DNA from: Anaerolineae bacterium
GTDB taxonomy: Bacteria > Chloroflexota > Anaerolineae > Aggregatilineales > UBA2796
Reading direction: 5' to 3'
Length of the DNA: 64,000 nt
NCBI GenBank assembly: GCA_025055255.1
Contig: JANWYI010000003.1
Location: forward strand, 59,995 to 123,994
Below the pieces are notes generated by a model. It was given only the letters and a program-made list of their open reading frames with translations. It ran no database searches and was not told where the DNA came from. Below are positions 1 to 7,920 of the stretch, piece by piece; position 1 is the first letter of the stretch, and every line of letters starts with the position of its first letter. Made by a program: the position numbers and the translations under genes.

Positions 1-809
<809 letters not shown>

Positions 810-872
810 TCACCTGTGTGAATGTGTTCTTCAAATTTGCGCGGCGAGGATCGCCTCGCCATTTGCCTTGAA

Positions 873-1430
873 TTACTCCGCTACGCGCACCAACGCCGGA
901 CGGATGACGCGCTCGCCGTAGAGATAGCCTTTTTGCAGGACAGCGCTAACGTGCCCACTAGCGACGTCGCTGCTCGGCTCTTGACCGATGGCTTCATGGC
1001 GCGTCGGATCGAATGCCTGCCCGATTGGATTGATCTGCGTCAAGTTGGCGCTCTCCAGCAGGCTGATCAGTTTGCGATGGATCAGCACAAAGCCTTTGAG
1101 CGTCTCGTCTTCGGCTCGCTCAGCTGGCAGGCTATTCAGCGCGCGCTCAAAGTCATCTATGACGGGCAGCAAGCGCCGCAGCGTCTCAATCGTCGCGTTC
1201 TGAGCAATCTCCTCGCGCTCTTTTTCGGCGCGCTTACGATAGTTATCAAACTCAGCCAAGACGCGCTTCCAGCCGTTCAAGTATTCATCGGCTTTGCGGC
1301 GCGCCTCTTCAAGCTGCGCCTCTAGGGACACGCTCTCAGCGCTGACCGCCTCTGCCTGCGCTACCTCTTCTGCTTGCGCCTCAGCAATTGGCGGCGTCTC
1401 TGTCACATTTTGATCAGTCGTTTCACTCAT
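873..1430 (-). CDS. grpE: Nucleotide exchange factor GrpE
   Basis: Dimeric nucleotide exchange factor for DnaK. 185 aa from the chosen ATG. The acidic, Ala/Glu-rich N-terminus (MSETTDQN...) is followed by a long helix (about 40-90, with YLNGWKRVLAEFDNYRKR) and the conserved C-terminal beta domain (LLPVIDDFERAL, FDPTRHEAI, VLQKGYLYGERVIRPALV). An upstream in-frame start at 1493 would add a basic segment untypical of GrpE. The ATG at 1430 has GGAGAG about 13 nt upstream and gives the usual acidic N-terminus. First gene of a grpE-dnaK operon. I saw no CIRCE element upstream. Confidence 0.96.
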   Translation of the reverse strand: MSETTDQNVTETPPIAEAQAEEVAQAEAVSAESVSLEAQLEEARRKADEYLNGWKRVLAEFDNYRKRAEKEREEIAQNATIETLRRLLPVIDDFERALNSLPAERAEDETLKGFVLIHRKLISLLESANLTQINPIGQAFDPTRHEAIGQEPSSDVASGHVSAVLQKGYLYGERVIRPALVRVAE

Positions 1431-1583
1431 GAGCGGCGATCTCTCTCCACTTCTGGGTATAGCGGTAGGCGCGCAAGATGGAGAGCGCGCCATAAGTTCA
1501 TACGCTCAAAACAATAGCGCTTTTGTAATAGAATTGCGTAAATAAAGGCATAGATTCTGAAAAGAATTTCTGCAGGGCAAGAA

Positions 1584-1610
1584 AAGTGGACAGCCTCAAG
1601 CTGTCCACTT
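1584..1610 (-). terminator. Hairpin terminator downstream of the nucleotidyltransferase gene
   Basis: Perfect 11-bp inverted repeat (AAGTGGACAGC / GCTGTCCACTT) with a 5-nt loop, 25 bp after the stop at 1635 on the minus strand. On that strand it is followed by TTCTTG, a short T-rich stretch, so it probably ends the polysaccharide operon and separates it from grpE-dnaK. The T-tract is weak, so efficiency is uncertain. Confidence 0.7.
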
Positions 1611-1634
1611 GCCGAGAAAATACCTGTTGCTGTG

Positions 1635-2723
1635 CTAGAGCAAGCCGACCTTGCTGTGGTCGCCGAGCGTGAGCGATAGGACGCGCGGACGCGCTGCAGC
1701 GCGACTCAGCACCACATGACGTCCGATCAGACTATCTTGAATGCGCGCCTCGATGTCGCGGATCACTGTATGTTCCAATACGATGCTGTACTCGATCTCG
1801 CAGTTTTCTATGACGGCGTGATGGTAGATGCTGGTGAACGGACCGACGTAGCTGTTCACAATGCGCGTCTCTTCACCAATGATGCTCGGCCCACGCACGA
1901 CGCTGTTGATGATCTGCGCGCCGCGCTCAACCGTCACACGCTGATCCACTTGTGAGTGGCTATCTACCTCGCCAGCGACATACGGCTTCAGCTCCTCCAG
2001 CACAAGGCTGTTGGCGCGCAGCATGTCAATCGGCTTGCCCGTGTCAATCCACCAGCCGCGATGAATGTGCGGAAAGACGTTATAGCCGTTGTCAATCAGC
2101 CACTGAATGGCGTCTGTGATCTCCAGCTCGCCACGAAAAGACGGCTTGATGTGCTGAACTGCCTCGAAAATGTGCGAATCGAACATATAAATGCCGACAA
2201 GCGCCAAGTTGCTCGGCGCGACCTTATACATCGGATTGCGTCCTGGCTTTTCGATCAGCTGTTCCACGCGACCGTCTTCGCCCAGCTTGGCGATACCGTA
2301 ATGCTCAGGCTGCTCGACCGGCGTTAGCACAATCTGGCTATTCCAGTCAGCATGATTAGCAAAGTCAGCGATCAGCGGACTGATGCCGCCTTGAATCACG
2401 TTATCGCCCAGAAACATTACGAAGCGTTCGTTGCCGATGAAGTCGCGCGCAATGTGGACAGCGTGCGCTAAGCCGCGCGGCGCGTCTTGTGGAATGTACG
2501 TCACATGGACGCCAAAGCGCGAGCCATCGCCAACTGCCTCCTGAATCTCAGGCGCCGTGTCACCAACAACAATCCCGATATCCGTGATGCCTGCTTCGCG
2601 TATGGTCTCGATGACGCGAAACAAGACAGGTTTATTAGCCAGCGGCATCATTTGCTTGGCGCGCGTGTAGGTCAGCGGATATAAGCGCGTGCCTTTTCCG
2701 CCGCTTAGAATCAAGCCTTTCAT
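1635..2723 (-). CDS. Glucose-1-phosphate thymidylyltransferase, long RmlA-type
   Basis: Nucleotidyltransferase expected to form dTDP-glucose (or a related NDP-sugar) from a sugar 1-phosphate and NTP, the entry step to dTDP-deoxysugars for cell-surface polysaccharide. 362 aa. The N-terminus has the nucleotide-binding signature GGKGTRLYPLT (residues 8-18) and KPVL; FLGDNVIQGG supplies the metal-binding Asp; IEKP follows. The last ~110 residues carry left-handed beta-helix-like repeats, as in the long RmlA subfamily (about 355 aa) rather than the 290-aa short form. Last gene of a three-gene minus-strand operon, 3 bp after the BY-kinase gene. The exact sugar is inferred from family only. Confidence 0.88.
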   Translation of the reverse strand: MKGLILSGGKGTRLYPLTYTRAKQMMPLANKPVLFRVIETIREAGITDIGIVVGDTAPEIQEAVGDGSRFGVHVTYIPQDAPRGLAHAVHIARDFIGNERFVMFLGDNVIQGGISPLIADFANHADWNSQIVLTPVEQPEHYGIAKLGEDGRVEQLIEKPGRNPMYKVAPSNLALVGIYMFDSHIFEAVQHIKPSFRGELEITDAIQWLIDNGYNVFPHIHRGWWIDTGKPIDMLRANSLVLEELKPYVAGEVDSHSQVDQRVTVERGAQIINSVVRGPSIIGEETRIVNSYVGPFTSIYHHAVIENCEIEYSIVLEHTVIRDIEARIQDSLIGRHVVLSRAAARPRVLSLTLGDHSKVGLL

Positions 2724-2726
2724 GAG

Positions 2727-3386
2727 TTATACCCTTCCGTAAGTGCTGAGTGAAGAGTCGCGCGGCGCATTGGTCAGCGCGACGCCGATGATCCGCGCAT
2801 TGACGCGCGTGAGCGCTTCTTTGGCGCGTTGCGCATGGTCGCGGCGCGTGCTACCTGCCTGCAAGACCAGCAGCACGGCGTCTAACTTGGTTGCCAACAA
2901 TGGTGCATCGGCTGCAGCGAGCACAGGCGGCGCGTCGAAGATTACATAGTCAGCCTGTGCCTTGAGCGCTGCAATCAAGCTGTCCATGCGCTTGCTACCG
3001 AGCAGATCGGCAGGATTCGGCACAGGCGCGCCGCTAGTCAGCACGCGCAGACCGTCTACGACTGTGTTTTGAAGCGGTAAAGCGTCCGCCTGAAGATTTT
3101 CAAGGATCGCCGTTGTCAAGCCGCGCTCGTTAGGCAGTTTCCAGAGCGCGCTCTGCGAAGGACGGCGCAAGTCGGCGTCCACAAGGATGACGCGACTGCC
3201 GCCTTGTGCCATTGTGACGGCTAAGTTAGCTGCAGTAGCGCTCTTGCCTTCATCAGCGGCTGCAGAGGTGATCAGCAAAGTGTGGATCGGCTGATCGAGC
3301 GCGCTGAACTGGATGTTTGTGCGCAAGACGCGGAATGCCTCTGCAGCAGCAGCGCGTGGGTCTTTCAGCGTGATGAGATCAGTCAT
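2727..3386 (-). CDS. Polysaccharide-biosynthesis ATPase, CpsD/CapB (BY-kinase) family
   Basis: P-loop ATPase of the bacterial tyrosine kinase family that regulates capsule/exopolysaccharide export with a Wzz-type membrane partner. 219 aa. Walker A is degenerate but recognisable (ITSAAADEGKSATAANLA, about residues 40-57); Walker A' is ILVDADLRRPS; Walker B is YVIFDAPPV. The C-terminus (SSLSTYGRV) has one Tyr only and lacks the usual Tyr cluster, so autophosphorylation on a Tyr tail is doubtful. The gene starts 15 bp after the Wzz-like gene ends, which is the split adaptor-kinase arrangement of Firmicutes (CapA/CapB type). Confidence 0.87.
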   Translation of the reverse strand: MTDLITLKDPRAAAAEAFRVLRTNIQFSALDQPIHTLLITSAAADEGKSATAANLAVTMAQGGSRVILVDADLRRPSQSALWKLPNERGLTTAILENLQADALPLQNTVVDGLRVLTSGAPVPNPADLLGSKRMDSLIAALKAQADYVIFDAPPVLAAADAPLLATKLDAVLLVLQAGSTRRDHAQRAKEALTRVNARIIGVALTNAPRDSSLSTYGRV

Positions 3387-3401
3387 GAAGCAGCTCCACG
3401 A

Positions 3402-4055
3402 TTATTCAGCCGAAGGCAAGGCGCCAAGCACAGGCAAGTTCAGCGCGCGCTCGACATCTTCGCGGCGGCGCACGACGTTAGCGCTCAGATATTCCAGCAC
3501 GAAAACAGCGCCACCGCCGATCAGAATGCCTAACAAGGCGCCAGCGGCTACGTTGAAAGCCGTGTTCGGACGAAACAAGCTGATGGCAGGCTGATCGATC
3601 AGCTCAGCGTTGATGCGATCCTCAAGGCGAATCGGCGCATTAGACTGATTGCGCCATTGCACGAATTGCTCGCCATAGGTGCGCGCTACTCTGCCTGCGA
3701 TCTCCATGTCGGGCATGTCCACGTCAATGTTGATGAGCAAAGTGTCCAAGTTGGTGGAAACAGTGACCATGCTGCGCAGCTGCGCAGGCGTCATATCGAG
3801 GTTGAGCGCACGAATCACGTCATCAGCGCGTTCATCAGCGTCAAGGCGCGTCGCCCAGCTGCTCATCAGCTGCTTCAAGGTCTGCGCCAAGCCGAAATCA
3901 TTGCGGGCAGGTTGAATCAGGATTTTTTGCGTAGCGCGGTAGATCGGCGTCTGCAGGCGGCTGAATACGAAAGCGCTACCTGCTGTGATCGCCACAGCTA
4001 GGACAATCAGCCAACCGCGCCGCGCCAAAATGCGGACATAGTCAGAAAGTTGCAT
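3402..4055 (-). CDS. Wzz/CapA-type polysaccharide co-polymerase
   Basis: Membrane protein expected to control polysaccharide chain length and to activate the adjacent cytoplasmic ATPase. 217 aa. N-terminal transmembrane helix (about 15-33, WLIVLAVAITAGSAFVF), an extracytoplasmic loop beginning with YRATQKILIQ, a second helix (about 167-188, FNVAAGALLGILIGGGAVFVL) and a short cytoplasmic tail (VRRREDVERALNLPVLGALP) typical of the family. It is shorter than enterobacterial Wzz (~330 aa) and matches the CapA/YveK form. First gene of the operon. Confidence 0.88.
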   Translation of the reverse strand: MQLSDYVRILARRGWLIVLAVAITAGSAFVFSRLQTPIYRATQKILIQPARNDFGLAQTLKQLMSSWATRLDADERADDVIRALNLDMTPAQLRSMVTVSTNLDTLLINIDVDMPDMEIAGRVARTYGEQFVQWRNQSNAPIRLEDRINAELIDQPAISLFRPNTAFNVAAGALLGILIGGGAVFVLEYLSANVVRRREDVERALNLPVLGALPSAE

Positions 4056-4160
4056 CGCCTACCTCTCAAGATCGGCGCGATTATACCAAAGGCAGGGCGT
4101 CTTTCCAGTCAGAAGCAACTAGTCGCCATTCTCAGCAGCGCATTTCGGACAGCGACTCGC

Positions 4161-4166
4161 TATAAT
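4161..4166 (+). promoter_or_regulatory. Promoter -10 box of the hydroxyacyl-CoA dehydrogenase gene
   Basis: TATAAT preceded by CGC, 35 nt before the ATG at 4202. No good -35 at 17 bp. The predicted leader is about 28 nt and contains the AGAGGA ribosome-binding site. Confidence 0.65.
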
Positions 4167-4201
4167 AGCCGCCAAAAGGCTTTTTGAGAGGATTTTCACA
4201 G

Positions 4202-5068
4202 ATGGCTGTCATCACAAAAGTTGAGCGCATTGCCGTGATCGGCGCCGGGACAATGGGCAGCGGCATTGCTCAGGTGAGCGCAACGAGCGGCTTTCACACT
4301 GCACTGATTGACGTCAGCGCTGAGGCGTTAGCGCGCGCTAAAGAGAGCATTCATCAGAGCGTTGAGAAGTTGTTTAGCAAGGGCAAGTTAGACAACACAG
4401 CACGTCACAACGCTCTGGAAGGTATCGTTAGCGGCACAGACCTCTCGCTTGCGGCTGAGGCAGATTTGATCATTGAGGCAGCGAGCGAGAACAAGCCACT
4501 CAAGCTCAAACTGTTCGCTGACCTAGACGCACTTGCCAAGCCGAGCGCCATAATCGCCTCAAACACCTCATCTATCTCAATCACGAGCCTTGCCGCAGCG
4601 ACCAAGCGTCCGAGCCAAGTTATTGGCATGCACTTCATGAATCCTGTGCCGATCATGCCGCTTGTCGAGCTAATTCGCGGCTTAGATACGAGCGCAGAGA
4701 CCGTCGCTACTGCTTTAGAGGTCTGCCGCGCCATGGGCAAGACAGTTTATGAGGCAAACGACTCGCCTGGCTTCATTTCGAATCGTATTCTGATGCCGAT
4801 GATCAATGAAGCAATTTTCTGCCTGATGGAAGGCGTCGGCACAGCGGAAGCAATTGACGGCGTGATGAAGCTGGGCATGAATCATCCGATGGGTCCGCTC
4901 ACTCTAGCTGACTTCATCGGTTTAGACGTCTGCCTCGCCATTCTAGAAGTGCTGCATAGCGAGCTGGGCGATGACAAGTATCGTCCGTGTCCGCTCTTGC
5001 GCAAGATGGTGGCTGCAGGTCACCTTGGGCGCAAGACAGGACGCGGTTTCTACACTTATACCAGCTGA
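4202..5068 (+). CDS. hbd: 3-hydroxybutyryl-CoA / 3-hydroxyacyl-CoA dehydrogenase
   Basis: NAD(P)-dependent oxidoreductase interconverting 3-hydroxyacyl-CoA and 3-oxoacyl-CoA. 288 aa, normal for the short monofunctional (Hbd/PaaH) type. Rossmann motif GAGTMGSG (14-21), [18 protein letters not shown], and [15 protein letters not shown] with the catalytic His; the C-terminal helical domain has [19 protein letters not shown]. The open frame extends to a TTG at 4184, but ATG 4202 has AGAGGA 9 nt upstream and gives the normal N-terminus. First of three co-directional genes with an alcohol dehydrogenase and fhs. Whether it works in fatty-acid oxidation or butyrate-type chemistry cannot be told from the window. 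Confidence 0.93.
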   Translation: MAVITKVERIAVIGAGTMGSGIAQVSATSGFHTALIDVSAEALARAKESIHQSVEKLFSKGKLDNTARHNALEGIVSGTDLSLAAEADLIIEAASENKPLKLKLFADLDALAKPSAIIASNTSSISITSLAAATKRPSQVIGMHFMNPVPIMPLVELIRGLDTSAETVATALEVCRAMGKTVYEANDSPGFISNRILMPMINEAIFCLMEGVGTAEAIDGVMKLGMNHPMGPLTLADFIGLDVCLAILEVLHSELGDDKYRPCPLLRKMVAAGHLGRKTGRGFYTYTS

Positions 5069-5083
5069 GGAAAGGGCAGGACA

Positions 5084-6052
5084 GTGCGCGGACTATACTT
5101 TGACGGCGCGCTCCAATTGCGCCACGATTTGCCAGAGCCGCAGCTGCGCGCTGATGAGGCGCTCATCGGACTGCGCTTAGCGGGTATCTGTCACACTGAC
5201 CTAGAGTTGACGCGCGGCTACATGGGCTTCACAGGCGTGCTGGGACACGAGTTTGTAGGCGAACTGTTGACAGATCATGGCAGTTTTGCAGCTGGCACGC
5301 GCGTAGTCGGCGAGATTAACGTTGCCTGCGGCGTCTGTGACTTTTGTGGCGCTGATGTGCCGAGCCAGTGTCGGAATCGCGTCACGCTAGGCATAGATCG
5401 CTATGATGGCGTCTTTGCCGAGCGCTTTCGGTTGCCTGTGCGCAACTTATATGCAGTGCCAGAGACAGTCAGCGACGAAGCGGCTGTATTTGTCGAGCCG
5501 TTAGCAGCAGCGCTGCAGATTCCTGCTCTTGCGCCGATCTCGCCTTCTGAGCGCGTGGTCGTTATCGGCGCAGGCAAGCTAGGTTTGCTTGTAGCTCAGG
5601 TATTGCGGCTGCTGGGCTGTGAGCTGATCGTGGTGGCGCGGCAAGTGCGTCCGATCAGCCTGCTGGAAAAGTGGCGCATATCCTATGTGGACGCGCGGCG
5701 CACAGATTGGCTAGATCGGATCGGACGTAAGAGCGCGCACGTTGTGGTGGATTGCACGGGCAACGCAGAAGGCTTTGCTCACGCGCTTGAGGTTGTCCGT
5801 CCGCGCGGCACGATTGTGCTGAAAAGCACTTATAGCAGCCTACCGAGCGCCAATTTGACGCGCGTCGTAGTAGATGAGGTCAAAGTGATAGGCAGTCGCT
5901 GCGGTCCGTTCGGCGCAGCGATTCGCCTGCTGGAAAATAAGCTGGTTGACGTTGATTCAATGATTGAGGCAGTCTATCCACTGGCAGATAGTCTTGCCGC
6001 TTTTGACCATGCCAGCAGCAGCGGCGTCCTGAAGGTGCTGCTGCATCCATGA
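5084..6052 (+). CDS. Zinc-dependent alcohol dehydrogenase (MDR superfamily)
   Basis: NAD(P)-dependent dehydrogenase of the medium-chain family. 322 aa, slightly short for the family (~340-350). Catalytic zinc ligands CHTD (C36, H37) and GHE (H55, E56); the structural zinc cluster has four Cys (C82, C85, C88, C96); VEPLAAALQ and the Rossmann motif VIGAGKLG follow. GTG start at 5084 with AAAGG upstream, 15 bp after the preceding stop, so probably co-transcribed with it. Substrate unknown; the polyol/threonine dehydrogenase branch is possible. Confidence 0.88.
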   Translation: MRGLYFDGALQLRHDLPEPQLRADEALIGLRLAGICHTDLELTRGYMGFTGVLGHEFVGELLTDHGSFAAGTRVVGEINVACGVCDFCGADVPSQCRNRVTLGIDRYDGVFAERFRLPVRNLYAVPETVSDEAAVFVEPLAAALQIPALAPISPSERVVVIGAGKLGLLVAQVLRLLGCELIVVARQVRPISLLEKWRISYVDARRTDWLDRIGRKSAHVVVDCTGNAEGFAHALEVVRPRGTIVLKSTYSSLPSANLTRVVVDEVKVIGSRCGPFGAAIRLLENKLVDVDSMIEAVYPLADSLAAFDHASSSGVLKVLLHP

Positions 6053-6082
6053 ATAATAAATAGACAAAAAAGGAATTAGACT

Positions 6083-7783
6083 ATGCTTTCTGACCTTGCC
6101 ATTGCACAGCGCGCCGCTCTGAAGCACATCCATGAGATCGCTGAGCAGATGGGCTTGGCGCCCGACGACCTCGACTTGTATGGCAGTCCTTACGTTGCCA
6201 AGTTGCGCCTTGAGGCGCTTGAGAAACTGAAAGATCGTCCTAATGGACGCTATGTTGACGTGACAGCGATCACGCCGACGCCACTCGGCGAAGGCAAGAC
6301 GACCACAGCCGTCGGCTTAGCGCAGGCGATGAAACACATTGGCAAACGCGCTATTGTCACGCTGCGGCAGCCGTCACAAGGTCCAACTTTCGGCATCAAA
6401 GGCGGCGCTGCTGGCGGCGGCTACGCGCAAGTTGTGCCAATGGAGACGTTCAACCTGCACTTGACGGGCGACATTCACGCTGTCAGCGCCGCAAATAATC
6501 TCTTGGCTGCTATGCTGGACAATAAGCTGCTGCGCGGGAATCCGTTGCGCATTGACGTGGACAGCATCACTTGGAAGCGCGTTGTGGACGTGAACGACCG
6601 CGCGCTGCGGCGCGTCATCGTCGGCTTAGGCGGCAAGCAGGAAGGTGGCGTGATCCGTGAGACAGGCTTTGACATCGCCGTTGCCAGCGAAGTCATGGCA
6701 ATTCTCGCTTTGACGACGTCGCTGCGCGACATGCGCGAGCGCCTCGGACGGATCGTGGTCGCTTTCACGGAAGATAAGCAGCCTGTCACAGCTGAGCAAA
6801 TCGGTGCGGCTGGCGCCATGGCTGTGCTGCTGAAAGAGGCAATTCGTCCAAACCTGCTGCAGACGCTTGAGAACACGCCAGCTATTGTCCATGCCGGACC
6901 GTTCGCCAACATTGCACATGGCAGCAGCAGCATCCTCGCTGACCAGTTCGCCATCAAGTGCGCCGATTACGTCATCACGGAAAGCGGCTTTGGCGCGGAT
7001 ATCGGCGCGGAGAAGTTTTTCAACATCAAATGCCGTTACAGCGGTCTCACGCCGAATGCGGCTGTGTTAGTGGTGACTGTGCGCGCGCTCAAAGCGCACA
7101 GCGGACGCTACCGCATTGTAGCAGGCAAACCATTGCCACCTGAGCTGCTAGAGCGTAACGTGGCAGATGTTGAGGCAGGCGCGGCAAACTTGATCAAGCA
7201 GCTTGAGAATGTGCGCTTACACGGCGTGACGCCTGTGGTGGCGATCAACGTCTTCGAGAGCGATCATCCTGATGAGCTTGAGGCAATTCGGCGCATCGCA
7301 ATCGAGAGCGGCGCGCTTGGCGCAGCGATGTGTCGCCATTTTACACAAGGCGGACGCGGCGCAATCGAACTGGCTGAGATGGTCGTGCATGCTGCCGAGA
7401 TGCCCAGTCAATTCCGCTTTCTCTACGAACTAGAGCAGCCGATCAAGGCGAAGATTGAGATCATTGCCAAGAAAATCTATGGCGCAGCGAATGTGAGCTA
7501 CGAGCCGCTCGCCGAGAGGCAAATTGCTATGTATGAGCGCGCAGGCTTGGGCAATTTGCCAATTTGCATGGCAAAGACGCACTTGAGCCTGAGCCACGAT
7601 CCGAACTTGCGCGGCGCGCCGCGCGGCTTCACTTTGCCAATCCGCGAAGTGCGCGCCAGCGTTGGCGCAGGCTTCATCTATCCAATCTGTGGCGAAATGC
7701 ACACCATGCCCGGCTTGCCAGAGCATCCTGCAGCTGAAAAAGTGGACATTGACGCCGACGGCAACGTTGTCGGTCTGTTCTGA
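6083..7783 (+). CDS. fhs: Formate--tetrahydrofolate ligase
   Basis: Makes 10-formyl-THF from formate, ATP and THF for one-carbon metabolism. 566 aa, close to the family norm (~557). ATP-binding loop TPTPLGEGKTTT (64-75), then RQPSQGPTFGIKGGAAGGGY and NLHLTGDIHAVSAANNLLAA, all diagnostic. ATG 6083 follows a short AT-rich gap with AAAAAGGA as ribosome-binding site. It lies 30 bp after the alcohol dehydrogenase and ends at a strong terminator. No other Wood-Ljungdahl gene is in the window, so a role in biosynthetic or formate-assimilating C1 metabolism is the safer reading. Confidence 0.97.
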   Translation: MLSDLAIAQRAALKHIHEIAEQMGLAPDDLDLYGSPYVAKLRLEALEKLKDRPNGRYVDVTAITPTPLGEGKTTTAVGLAQAMKHIGKRAIVTLRQPSQGPTFGIKGGAAGGGYAQVVPMETFNLHLTGDIHAVSAANNLLAAMLDNKLLRGNPLRIDVDSITWKRVVDVNDRALRRVIVGLGGKQEGGVIRETGFDIAVASEVMAILALTTSLRDMRERLGRIVVAFTEDKQPVTAEQIGAAGAMAVLLKEAIRPNLLQTLENTPAIVHAGPFANIAHGSSSILADQFAIKCADYVITESGFGADIGAEKFFNIKCRYSGLTPNAAVLVVTVRALKAHSGRYRIVAGKPLPPELLERNVADVEAGAANLIKQLENVRLHGVTPVVAINVFESDHPDELEAIRRIAIESGALGAAMCRHFTQGGRGAIELAEMVVHAAEMPSQFRFLYELEQPIKAKIEIIAKKIYGAANVSYEPLAERQIAMYERAGLGNLPICMAKTHLSLSHDPNLRGAPRGFTLPIREVRASVGAGFIYPICGEMHTMPGLPEHPAAEKVDIDADGNVVGLF

Positions 7784-7792
7784 ACATGCACA

Positions 7793-7826
7793 CGGCGCGC
7801 TCTACTCAGGGCGCGCCGATTTTTTG
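7793..7826 (+). terminator. Rho-independent terminator after fhs
   Basis: GC-only 8-bp stem (CGGCGCGC / GCGCGCCG), 10-nt loop, then ATTTTTTG. It closes the dehydrogenase-fhs transcription unit. Confidence 0.88.
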
Positions 7827-7852
7827 CAGCGCTGCCTTGCGCAAGCTACAAT
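7824..7852 (+). promoter_or_regulatory. Promoter of the Thr/Pro-repeat lipoprotein
   Basis: TTGCAG (7824-7829), 17-bp spacer, TACAAT (7847-7852), followed by TTGCG. The -35 overlaps the T-run of the fhs terminator. It lies about 70 bp before the ATG at 7921. Confidence 0.6.
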
Positions 7853-7920
7853 TTGCGCAGGTTTTGTGAGAGCAGAGATTATTTTTCGTTAATCTTGTCT
7901 TAACATTGAAAGGAAGTGCC

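Noticed and set aside
822-1325. 167-codon plus-strand ORF over grpE
   Set aside because: Antisense to a clear GrpE; no ribosome-binding site or family features.
1431-1634. CIRCE heat-shock operator upstream of grpE
   Set aside because: No TTAGCACTC-N9-GAGTGCTAA-like repeat in the gap.
6083-7783. Reading fhs as evidence of the Wood-Ljungdahl pathway
   Set aside because: fhs alone is widespread in heterotrophs; no other pathway gene is in the window.
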